A stretch of DNA of 8,419 nt, taken from the NCBI GenBank assembly GCA_012512055.1, contig JAAZEW010000134.1, positions 1 to 8,419 of the forward strand, read 5' to 3'. This document shows, piece by piece, positions 1 to 5,262 of the stretch. Below the pieces are notes generated by a model. The model made no database searches. It had not been told where the DNA came from and saw nothing but the letters and a program-made list of their open reading frames with translations. The position numbers and the translations under genes are program-made. Source of the stretch: Bacillota bacterium. Its GTDB lineage: Bacteria > Bacillota_G > SHA-98 > UBA4971. Position 1 is the first letter of the stretch, and each line of letters begins with the position of its first letter.

Positions 1-69
1 GAGGACAAGATGGACAGAGAACCGCAGTTAGAAGGACTGTATGAACAACAGTGGACGCCAGAAATATAA
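1..69 (+). CDS. 3' end of an unidentified protein gene, truncated by the window edge
   Basis: Frame 1 is open from the first base to a TAA at 67-69 and reads EDKMDREPQLEGLYEQQWTP plus EI, a hydrophilic and plausible C-terminal tail. Only 22 codons are visible, so chance openness is not excluded. Its stop codon touches the point where tRNA-Thr homology begins. With a tRNA 3'-half as attachment site, DNA on this side would be the end of the integrated element and this would be its terminal gene. That role is inferred from position only; I recognise no family. Confidence 0.3.
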   Translation, partial: EDKMDREPQLEGLYEQQWTPEI

Positions 70-114
70 TTTGTAATCAGCAGGTTACCGGTTCAAGTCC
101 GGTCGTCGGCTCCA
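69..114 (+). tRNA. 3' half of tRNA-Thr(UGU), partial gene and probable attachment site
   Basis: The segment starts at the anticodon loop (TTTGTAA, anticodon TGT, 70-76), continues with the 3' anticodon arm (TCAGC) and a short variable region, then a perfect T arm: ACCGG (87-91), loop TTCAAGT, CCGGT (99-103). It ends with an acceptor strand CGTCGGC, discriminator T and encoded CCA (112-114). The acceptor strand would pair with GCCGACG, the usual 5' end of bacterial tRNA-Thr. The sequence before 69 has no D arm, no 5' acceptor strand and no 5' anticodon stem (TATAA instead of GCTGA). It is therefore not a functional tRNA gene but the type of 3' fragment left by integration into a tRNA gene. Confidence 0.8.
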
Positions 115-131
115 AATATTTAAGCAGTTAG

Positions 132-159
132 GGCGGGGTTTCCCGCCGTTTTTGTTTTT
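132..159 (+). terminator. Intrinsic terminator after the tRNA-Thr fragment
   Basis: Perfect 6-bp GC stem GGCGGG (132-137) and CCCGCC (142-147) with a GTTT loop, followed by G, five Ts, G, five Ts (148-159). It lies 18 nt after the CCA and is oriented with the tRNA, so it is most simply the original tRNA terminator. This supports the view that DNA to the right of the tRNA fragment is the native downstream flank. Confidence 0.85.
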
Positions 160-186
160 GGTAAGTCGAAAAATCAGCCGGTCACT

Positions 187-204
187 TAGGTAAAACTAGG
201 TAAA
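187..204. repeat. Paired TAGGTAAA direct repeat next to the integrase remnant
   Basis: TAGGTAAA occurs at 187-194 and again at 197-204, a 10-bp period (one helical turn), directly after the stop of the integrase remnant and 70-90 bp from the tRNA attachment fragment. Tyrosine integrases bind short direct repeats (arm-type sites) flanking their core site. Such a role here is inference from position and spacing. Confidence 0.4.
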
Positions 205-450
205 TCACTCTTTGCGGGTATCGCCATGAAGGCGGTCGTGATAAGTTTTGGAGGCCTCTTTAAGCGAGGGGTCGAATACGCGCACGTAGTGCCGCGACGT
301 GGTATCAGGGCTGCTGCGGCCTGCGGCTTGCTGGATGAGTGATAGTGGTATGCCCAAGGGCGCCCATGAGCGATGCCCAGGTGCTTCTAAGAACAATTCT
401 GGTCGCTTTACGGGTGGTGACTTGACTATTTGACGCTTACTAAAAACCAC
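205..450 (-). pseudogene. Tyrosine-recombinase (phage-type integrase) C-terminal remnant
   Basis: The 81-residue frame ends with GIPLSLIQQAAGRSSPDTTS followed by RHYVRVFDP, the C-terminal catalytic signature of tyrosine integrases (GHSSxxTTxxYxxV). The nucleophile tyrosine in RHYVR is present. The conserved GHSS is GRSS, and the HxLRHT region is eroded to EAPGHRSW, so the second catalytic Arg cannot be placed. The first about 30 residues resemble nothing, and the N-terminal and core-binding domains (usually 300-400 residues in total) are missing. It lies about 90 bp from the tRNA-Thr 3' fragment, where integrases normally sit. It is most likely a dead remnant of an element once integrated here. 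The upstream stretch 451-585 contains no continuing integrase frame. Confidence 0.7.
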
Positions 451-585
451 AGGGCAAGTTGGGCAGAACTGGTCAAATCATTGCGATTGCGTGTGGCTGC
501 ATGCGCCTTGATTCTCCAAAGTTTTCTGAAGAGCTGGCATTTGCATGATCCGATGGCTCTTCCACTGCTGACGGCGGTTTACCGG

Positions 586-996
586 TTAGCGCTGTTCAGT
601 AGCGCTGTTTAGTGCGTTTTCTATTGCCTTCAATATGACTTTGCTACTGTGTGTGGCGCCGGAGACCGCATCCACGGCCAAGGTCTGAGACTCTACGACT
701 TTGTCCGCTATTGCTTCGGCCGGGGCGCCTCTGCCGTTTACGTGCTTTACCAGTTCAATGTCGCATACCTTATGGTCCTTTATGGTAACCTTGACCTCAG
801 CAGTTACCGGAAATGCGTGGCAACTACCTGTATAGATGCCGTCTGCTGCTTTTGATATATCTATATCAGACATTGATGTCTTCGTTATTTGGTTTAGATT
901 TGTCTCAATAGTCTTTATGTATGACTTCATCCCGAAATAGACTCCTGCGATGATTACTGCCAGAATAGTCAAGACTATTACCGGTTTTCTTCTCAT
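586..996 (-). CDS. Membrane-anchored FMN-binding domain protein (covalent FMN)
   Basis: Protein of 136 residues: a short basic N-terminus, one hydrophobic segment at about 5-22 acting as uncleaved anchor (no lipobox Cys), then an FMN-binding domain of the family found in RnfG/NqrC and related redox proteins. The domain begins at DGIYTGSCHAF (52-62) and ends with SGATHSS (112-118). Thr115 is the predicted residue to which the ApbE flavin transferase attaches FMN through a phosphoester bond. It should act outside the membrane in electron transfer. I chose ATG 996, 14 codons inside the longest frame, because AAGGAGG lies 8 nt upstream. The flavodoxin stop is only 14 nt upstream, so the two are co-transcribed. 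The partner oxidoreductase is not in the window. The family call is firm, the physiological role unknown. Confidence 0.9.
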   Translation of the reverse strand: MRRKPVIVLTILAVIIAGVYFGMKSYIKTIETNLNQITKTSMSDIDISKAADGIYTGSCHAFPVTAEVKVTIKDHKVCDIELVKHVNGRGAPAEAIADKVVESQTLAVDAVSGATHSSKVILKAIENALNSATEQR

Positions 997-1010
997 GCAG
1001 TCTTCCTCCT

Positions 1011-1493
1011 TCAAGCCATCATGGCCGACCTTATCCAAGCTGAAGCTCGCTCGAGTTCATTATCTTTCAACGGCCCTTCGGAGCCTTTTACGAAGAATCC
1101 TTGAGGCTGAGCCATCAGGGCTCCACTCTTCTTCTTGAGTCTATCCGCTATGGGTTTGGCAGCATATCCAAACAATCCCACCATCGTGCTTAGGAAACGT
1201 GAGCGCACGTCTGCCGTTGACATCCTGGTATCAAAAGCTGCTACTTTGATCCCCTTCAGACCGTCACTAGGAATGCTGTTCAAAAAGTCAGTAATCGGCT
1301 TTGTCGGTCTAAATGCCCGAGTAGGAGAACCAACGATTAAGATATCCAATCCTTTCAGGTGTTCGGGCTTTGCGTCACTTACGTGAAGCGTTTCACAACT
1401 CCCTTGAGAGGCGATACTGTCACCGATTGCCAAGGCTACCTGCTTAGTGTTCCCAAAGAAGGAATCATATACGATTAAGGCTTTCATCTTCAC
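1011..1493 (-). CDS. Flavodoxin family protein
   Basis: A 158-160 residue single-domain flavodoxin, a soluble FMN electron carrier. The phosphate-binding loop is YDSFFGNTKQVA (9-20), following the first strand KALIVYD. The second FMN loop is GSPTRAFRPTKP (55-66). FDTR (87-90) and the C-terminal GFFVKGSEGPL (132-142) are typical of the short flavodoxin-domain proteins of anaerobes. Start is ambiguous: GTG at 1493 with GGGAGG 5 nt upstream, or ATG at 1487 with the same site 11 nt away; the difference is two residues. It is the first gene of a two-gene operon with the FMN-binding membrane protein, suggesting that cytosolic and membrane flavin carriers are made together. Confidence 0.92.
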   Translation of the reverse strand: MKMKALIVYDSFFGNTKQVALAIGDSIASQGSCETLHVSDAKPEHLKGLDILIVGSPTRAFRPTKPITDFLNSIPSDGLKGIKVAAFDTRMSTADVRSRFLSTMVGLFGYAAKPIADRLKKKSGALMAQPQGFFVKGSEGPLKDNELERASAWIRSAMMA

Positions 1494-1564
1494 TGATGCC
1501 TCCCTAATGAGTATGAATACCGGTGGCGAATCCCATTACGGATCCCGCTATATGTCTGAATTTT

Positions 1565-1586
1565 CGAATAAAAGCTTAGATATTCG
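1565..1586. promoter_or_regulatory. AT-rich inverted repeat upstream of the flavodoxin operon
   Basis: CGAATA (1565-1570) and TATTCG (1581-1586) form a 6-bp dyad with a 10-bp spacer that contains AAGCTT at its centre. It lies about 70-95 bp upstream of the flavodoxin start and just before the antitoxin remnant on the other strand, so it could be an operator or promoter-associated site for either. No clear -35/-10 pair could be assigned beside it. Confidence 0.3.
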
Positions 1587-1600
1587 TTCGACACCGATGA

Positions 1601-1861
1601 GCCTATTCCTGTCACTCGCAGGATAGTCTGCTTTGCCTTCTGCTTGAGATATCGGCAGGGGACTACCTGCAGGTAGAGTTACGTAGCGGGGAATTGGTGA
1701 TCAGGCCCTGCCCGAGGCACAGCGAGCGGGAGCTTCTGTTAGCGTATGCTAAGGAACATAGCAAAGAGCAAGTTGCTATCGAAGAAATCCATAGGATGTT
1801 TTCAGGGCTTCCTTTTTCAGCGGGAGAAAGGGTAAGTAGCCTAAGAAAGGAGGAGCCTTGA
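1601..1861 (+). pseudogene. AbrB/VapB-type antitoxin remnant, N-terminus lost
   Basis: In plus frame 2 an uninterrupted frame runs from the stop at 1598-1600 to TGA 1859-1861. From about 1640 it reads LLEISAGDYLQVELRSGELV and IRP, which matches the second half of the AbrB/MazE swapped-hairpin DNA-binding fold (typically GIKxGDYLEVELRDGxLVIRP). A charged C-terminal tail (about 50 residues, ERELLLAYAKEHSKEQ onward) is where antitoxins of this type bind their toxin. The expected N-terminal strand (KVSSKGQVVIPxEIR) is absent and there is no good start codon. A GGAGG just before the stop and a TTG at 1858 would fit an overlapping toxin start, but that frame stops after four codons. I read it as the residue of a broken toxin-antitoxin pair; a start on a non-standard codon cannot be excluded. 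Confidence 0.55.
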
Positions 1862-1909
1862 ACGAGCGATAAAGGGTTGGAAGCCCTCAATCCTTTGCAG
1901 TTTTCTTCT

Positions 1910-2764
1910 CTAGAGTAGCCCTTTGGCCACAAGATGCGATCTAATAACCTGTTCGAGTTCTCGGCGACGAACAGGCCCGGAGAAAGGAGCGACACCGTCG
2001 ATATACAGATTTTCCTCGCCTAGTTGTAGCGCATCTGTGTGGGTGCGGATTGGGTATTCACGTGTGACTACCTTATCCGAAATTGAACCTGCGATGGATA
2101 GACAGGTACGATAATGCTGGATTATCCATGGACATCTGAGATTGAACACTGCCTCCACCAGTACTATGTCGTTGGAGAGGGCAGAGTCTTTCAAATGCGC
2201 GAAGTCTCTTAGTTGACGGAAGTCTTTTAGCTCACCTGGGTCTCCTAGCTGTCCGAAACGTACTGTAGGAGAAGCTAAGGAAACCTCTGTCTCTGTAAGC
2301 CGACGGGTCTTTCGAAATAGCACGGTCGCCCCGGTAGTCTTCTGCTCAACCACTTGAAAATCGAACCGCTGAAAGAAAGCAGGAGGCATCCAGTTGGGAT
2401 AAGTAAGAACCGCAATTCCCTTGGAATCCTGTGCGGCATCAAGGGCAAGCTCCATTAGGGACCTGGCTACCCCCAGACCGCATGCCTTCGCAAGCACCCA
2501 TAAGCATCGGATTACGCATACACCCTCACCGTCAATGGGGATCGGAACAGCCTCGATAGGCATTATCTCGATACGGCCGACAGGCTCCTCTTCCAGAAAA
2601 GTCCCAAAGACCCTTGCTCCCATGGCAGCCGCCTGATTGTGGGCTTCTCGGCTTTCTCTCAGGATACCAAGGGTTACTTCGGGTTCAGAGTCGGGCATGA
2701 TACACATCTTATTGATACTGTCTATATCGGAAGGGGCGATCTCACAGATCTTGACTCTGTTCAT
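1910..2764 (-). CDS. GNAT-family N-acetyltransferase with extra C-terminal domain
   Basis: The 284-residue protein has an N-terminal GNAT fold (about 1-155). The acetyl-CoA motif A is LAKACGLGVARSLMELALD (91-109), with the R/QxxGxG/A pattern occupied by KACGLG. A following strand AVLTYPN and the FFQRFDFQVVE motif B region (130-140) complete the fold. A linker (171-194) is built of four six-residue repeats. A C-terminal part (about 200-284) carries NLRCPW (208-213) and LYIDGVAPFSGPVRRRELEQ (253-272), resembling the thioredoxin-like/YoaP-type extension of some GNAT enzymes. Substrate is unknown. ATG 2764 is supported by AGGGAGG 9 nt upstream. The gene is monocistronic, and about 780 bp of gene-poor DNA separates its start from the divergent uronate operon. 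Confidence 0.85.
   Translation of the reverse strand: MNRVKICEIAPSDIDSINKMCIMPDSEPEVTLGILRESREAHNQAAAMGARVFGTFLEEEPVGRIEIMPIEAVPIPIDGEGVCVIRCLWVLAKACGLGVARSLMELALDAAQDSKGIAVLTYPNWMPPAFFQRFDFQVVEQKTTGATVLFRKTRRLTETEVSLASPTVRFGQLGDPGELKDFRQLRDFAHLKDSALSNDIVLVEAVFNLRCPWIIQHYRTCLSIAGSISDKVVTREYPIRTHTDALQLGEENLYIDGVAPFSGPVRRRELEQVIRSHLVAKGLL
2183..2254 (-). repeat. Four 18-bp units encoding hexapeptide repeats in the GNAT linker
   Basis: Read on the minus strand the units encode GQLGDP, GELKDF, RQLRDF and AHLKDS (residues 171-194), sharing the pattern xxLxD(F/P/S). The DNA units are 2237-2254, 2219-2236, 2201-2218 and 2183-2200. The two middle units share most bases, consistent with tandem duplication followed by drift. 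They lie exactly between the acetyltransferase domain and the C-terminal domain. Confidence 0.7.
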
Positions 2765-3377
2765 AGTAGAATTCCTCCCTGGAGTTAGGGGTGTAGCACA
2801 GGCACCGGGAGTAGTTTCAAAGTCAGCCTGTTTCCTGGCTTGCCTTGCTCAGCCCATCTGCTGAACGATTCAATCAAGACCGGGATGTTCCTGCAGAGAA
2901 GCAAGGGAAACTTGTGCTAAGTGTACCCATCCCCATTTGGTATCAACCCGGCCACCTTAGAGTCGATTTGACTTGGCGGTTCCTGCATTCAGGTTGCATC
3001 CTCTCATCCGTGCAAGTTTGCCTTCGAATACTCAGGAAGGTGCCGGCCCCTATGTCTCTCTCTACGTACCTGTCCGGTGTCCGCAATTATCCAAGACCTG
3101 TGCTTGTTACCATTGTAGCGTGTCAGTGATTGCGGAAGAGCACACAAAATCAACTGCGGGTTTATCGGATAAAAGGATACTATTACGCCTTACTCGAGAT
3201 TCTGCTCGTGAAAAATAGCTTCACGGCGGTTAAATGAGGTAAGTAGTGGGTCGGAACTGCTTGTAAAGAGACAGCGAAATAATTCGTGGAGAAAGTTTTC
3301 TACAGGAAGGAGTTTCTTGTTTCAGGTAGAATTACTTCTTAAAGCGCGGGTGGATACAAGTGGTGTAAAAGGGTTTG

Positions 3378-3407
3378 TTGCACAAAGATGACTCAAGAAA
3401 ATACTTT
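3378..3407 (+). promoter_or_regulatory. Possible promoter for the TRAP-kduI operon
   Basis: TTGCAC (3378-3383) is a near match to a -35 box. The AT-rich AATACTTTT at 3400-3408 offers a weak -10 (TACTTT, 18-bp spacer). The adjacent perfect dyad at 3416-3430 would sit at about the transcription start, a common repressor position. The -10 match is poor, so this is tentative. Confidence 0.28.
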
Positions 3408-3415
3408 TCAAGTAC

Positions 3416-3435
3416 TTATGTGTCACATAATGACA
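3416..3435. promoter_or_regulatory. Operator-like perfect dyad upstream of dctP
   Basis: TTATGTG-T-CACATAA (3416-3430) is a perfect 7-1-7 inverted repeat. A second overlapping dyad, TGTCA-CATAA-TGACA (3421-3435), shares its right half. It lies 116-130 bp before the dctP start. The GT-N3-AC core and symmetry resemble sites of GntR/FadR-type regulators, which often control uronate genes, and also CRP/FNR-type half-sites. No regulator gene is in the window, so the binding protein is unknown. Confidence 0.5.
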
Positions 3436-3545
3436 TCTAGACTTAACGTGAGAAGAAAACTGACGAGGAGGTGGTGGTGGGGAGGATAAGGCTCCGAAGA
3501 CTATAGGGATTATCAAAAAACATCAATAAGGAGGGAATTTCATAA

Positions 3546-4544
3546 ATGAGTACGCTTAGTTCCAAGAAACTAATGGTCGTATCCATTATTTGTGTGGTTG
3601 CCGTATTGATGGGGTCATTATCAGCATTCGCAGCACCAAGATTGGTACTCCGTGCCGGTGATGATAGCACAGAAGATTATCCCTACCATAAGGCCTTTGC
3701 CGCCTGGGCAGAGGCGATAGACAAAGCAAGCAACGGCGAAATCAAGCTTGAAGTCTATTCCAACGCGGTGCTGGGGTATGAGAGAGAGCTAATTGAAGGC
3801 GTGCAAATGGGCACCATTGACTTCTGCACAACTTCTCTCGGACCTTTTGGCAGTTTTGCGCCGAAAATCGACTCTCTGAACCTTCCCTACATCTTTAAGG
3901 ATGTAGACCATCTCATCAGAGTCCTTGATGCAGGATTGTCAGCCAAAATGAATGCATATATTGAGAAACAGAACGTAGGATTTCTTAGCTTAGGCTGGAT
4001 ATGTGGAGGCGGGAGATGCTTCTATACCAAGAAACCGGTTCATTCTGTAAAGGATCTCGCTAACTTGAAAATCAGGGTCATGGAGAACAAGGTATACATC
4101 GACATGGTGAACCTACTGGGAGCGAAAGCGGTTCCCATGGCTTATGGCGAGGTTTACAGCGCTCTGCAAACAGGAGTTCTTGACGGAGCTGAAAACGATC
4201 CCGGAGCATATTACACTCAAAAACACTATGAAGTTGCCCCCTATTATGCTATGGATGTTCACACTATTGACATAACAGGACTTCTCGTTAGCACCAAGAC
4301 CTGGAATAAACTTTCTAACAGCGATAGGCAAATCCTGATAGAGACCCTGCCTGCCTTCATAGAAGCAGGCCGCAAATCTTGGGCGGAGTTAACGGTGGAT
4401 GCGATGGATGCCGTAAAGAAGCTAGGCCTCACTGTTACTGAGGTTAATCAGGAAGAGTTCAAGAAAGCTGTCACACCGCTATGGGATGAGTCTCTCAAAG
4501 ATTTGGGAAGAGAGTTCTTTGATTTCGTTATGTCCACACCATAG
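3546..4544 (+). CDS. dctP: TRAP transporter solute-binding protein (DctP family), probably uronate-binding
   Basis: A 332-residue periplasmic or extracellular binding protein. A signal peptide covers about 1-30 (KK, hydrophobic core VVSIICVVAVLMG, cleavage near AFA-A). There is no lipobox Cys, unusual if the host is monoderm because the protein would need another way to stay at the surface. Typical DctP features follow: LVLRAGDDSTEDYPYHKA, YSNAVLGYERELIEGVQMGT (71-90), and LKIRVMEN (174-181). Arg177 is the predicted carboxylate-binding arginine. GVLDGAENDP (210-219) carries the conserved Glu/Asn of the ligand cleft. The ribosome site AGGAGG lies 11 nt before ATG 3546. The gene heads an operon with both TRAP membrane subunits and kduI, from which a uronate ligand is inferred; the ligand cannot be read from sequence. 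Confidence 0.93.
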   Translation: MSTLSSKKLMVVSIICVVAVLMGSLSAFAAPRLVLRAGDDSTEDYPYHKAFAAWAEAIDKASNGEIKLEVYSNAVLGYERELIEGVQMGTIDFCTTSLGPFGSFAPKIDSLNLPYIFKDVDHLIRVLDAGLSAKMNAYIEKQNVGFLSLGWICGGGRCFYTKKPVHSVKDLANLKIRVMENKVYIDMVNLLGAKAVPMAYGEVYSALQTGVLDGAENDPGAYYTQKHYEVAPYYAMDVHTIDITGLLVSTKTWNKLSNSDRQILIETLPAFIEAGRKSWAELTVDAMDAVKKLGLTVTEVNQEEFKKAVTPLWDESLKDLGREFFDFVMSTP

Positions 4545-4630
4545 TCTGAGTCCCGGTTCTTTTGTTGCACGAGTTTCTCACCTGCAAGAATTTACGGAAG
4601 AAGAAAGATCTCGCTGCATTGTTGCTAGAT

Positions 4631-4673
4631 GAGGAAATTTCATAATTGCTTATTGCAGTTGTGAAATTTCCTC
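4631..4673 (+). promoter_or_regulatory. 19-bp intercistronic hairpin between dctP and dctQ
   Basis: GAGGAAATTTCA (4631-4642) pairs perfectly with TGAAATTTCCTC (4662-4673). The stem continues through 4643-4649/4655-4661 (two G-U wobbles in RNA), leaving a TTATT loop at 4650-4654. No T-run follows, so it is not a classical terminator. Placed between the binding-protein gene and the permease genes, it would fit an RNA-processing or 3'-protecting structure that raises dctP transcript over dctQM. That function is inferred from position. Confidence 0.7.
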
Positions 4674-4734
4674 CCTCAACAAAAGGAGTGTTCCTTCTGA
4701 AAGAATGGAAATGTCCGAAGGGAGCACAGTGTTT

Positions 4735-5262
4735 ATGATAGCAATAGACACACTGCTGAAGTATTTGAGAGTCCTGAAGAGATCCAGTCTTGTTGAAATC
4801 ATAATAGCATTGCAAGCAGCAACCCTCTCCGTAATAGTCATGCTTCAAGTGATATTTCGCTATGTTTTGAACCATCCTCTGGCCTGGACCGAAGAAATGG
4901 CTCGGTTTCTCCTCATATGGATTGTTCTTTTAGGAGCGGCAATCGGGATAAAGCGCAAATCCCACTTTTCCCTTGACGTTGTGACGAAGAAGTTTTCCCA
5001 GACTGCGCAAGAGCGTTTGCAGTTTGCTACAGATGTTTTTCTATTTGTATTGATCTTTGATGTAATGGTTTACAACGGGGTTTATCTGACTAATCTGACC
5101 CTAAGACAGATAAGTCCTGCATTGCACATTTCCATGTCTTATGTCTACTCGTCGGTTCTGGCAGGAGGCATTCTGTCTTGCTGCTATCTTCTGGAAGACA
5201 TCTTGTCCTTCATTAAAGGCAGCATAGAGAGAAATCGAGAAAGGATGGCACAGAACATATGA
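4735..5262 (+). CDS. dctQ: TRAP transporter small membrane subunit (DctQ family)
   Basis: The small integral-membrane subunit joins the binding protein and the large permease. Four hydrophobic segments are visible: LVEIIIALQAATLSVIVMLQ, LLIWIVLLGAAIGI, ATDVFLFVLIFDVMV, and YVYSSVLAGGILSCCYLL. The DctQ signature FRYVLNHPLAWTEEMARFLL is followed by IWIVLLGAAIGIKRKSHFSLD. I prefer ATG 4735 (175 residues) because AAGGGAG (4718-4724) lies 10 nt upstream. The longest frame starts at ATG 4705 (185 residues), but GGAG is too distant there; GTG 4729 is a third option. The stop overlaps the dctM start (ATGA, 5259-5262), giving translational coupling. The 190-bp gap to dctP carries a strong hairpin. Confidence 0.9.
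   Translation: MIAIDTLLKYLRVLKRSSLVEIIIALQAATLSVIVMLQVIFRYVLNHPLAWTEEMARFLLIWIVLLGAAIGIKRKSHFSLDVVTKKFSQTAQERLQFATDVFLFVLIFDVMVYNGVYLTNLTLRQISPALHISMSYVYSSVLAGGILSCCYLLEDILSFIKGSIERNRERMAQNI

Larger units (their letters stand above)
2765..3545. other. Gene-poor divergent intergenic region with an interrupted Cys-rich frame
   Basis: This 781-bp stretch lies between the divergent GNAT and dctP starts. No frame on either strand gives a recognisable protein. The best candidate is plus frame 3 from 2865 to TAG/TGA-bounded 3218. It contains CSCREARETCAKCTHPH, then a single TAG near 2958, then RCPQLSKTCACYHC and a charged tail ending in TAG 3216-3218. The Cys spacing recalls metal-binding knuckles, but there is no good start and the stop interrupts it. 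It may be a decayed gene or chance. Another open stretch (3212-3389, with TTG 3317 preceded by GGAAGGAG) is equally unproven. The right end holds the operator-like dyad and the dctP ribosome site. Confidence 0.4.

Noticed and set aside
430..612. Plus-strand 60-residue frame between the integrase remnant and the FMN-binding gene
   Set aside because: No ribosome site, no recognisable motif, and its 3' end overlaps the FMN-binding gene in antisense.
1663..1995. Minus-strand 110-residue frame across the GNAT 3' end
   Set aside because: Antisense to the antitoxin-like frame and overlapping the GNAT coding end; the translation has no domain and is Ser/Leu-rich as shadows often are.
2790..2820. Minus-strand TTGAAA as a -35 box for the GNAT gene
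   Set aside because: The only sequence at proper spacing (TGCTAC) is a poor -10, so no promoter was called.
2881..3129. Cobalamin, FMN or other riboswitch on the minus strand upstream of the GNAT gene
   Set aside because: Looked for conserved riboswitch core boxes; none of the diagnostic cores could be found.
3305..3345. GGAAGGAG followed by TTG 3317 and a short frame FQVELLLKARVDTSGVKGFV
   Set aside because: Plausible start context but only 24 codons and no relative recognised; could equally be a leader motif, so not called as a gene.
3388..3489. 33-codon plus frame starting ATG 3388 before dctP
   Set aside because: No ribosome site, ends in RRWWWGG of low complexity, and contains the operator-like dyad.
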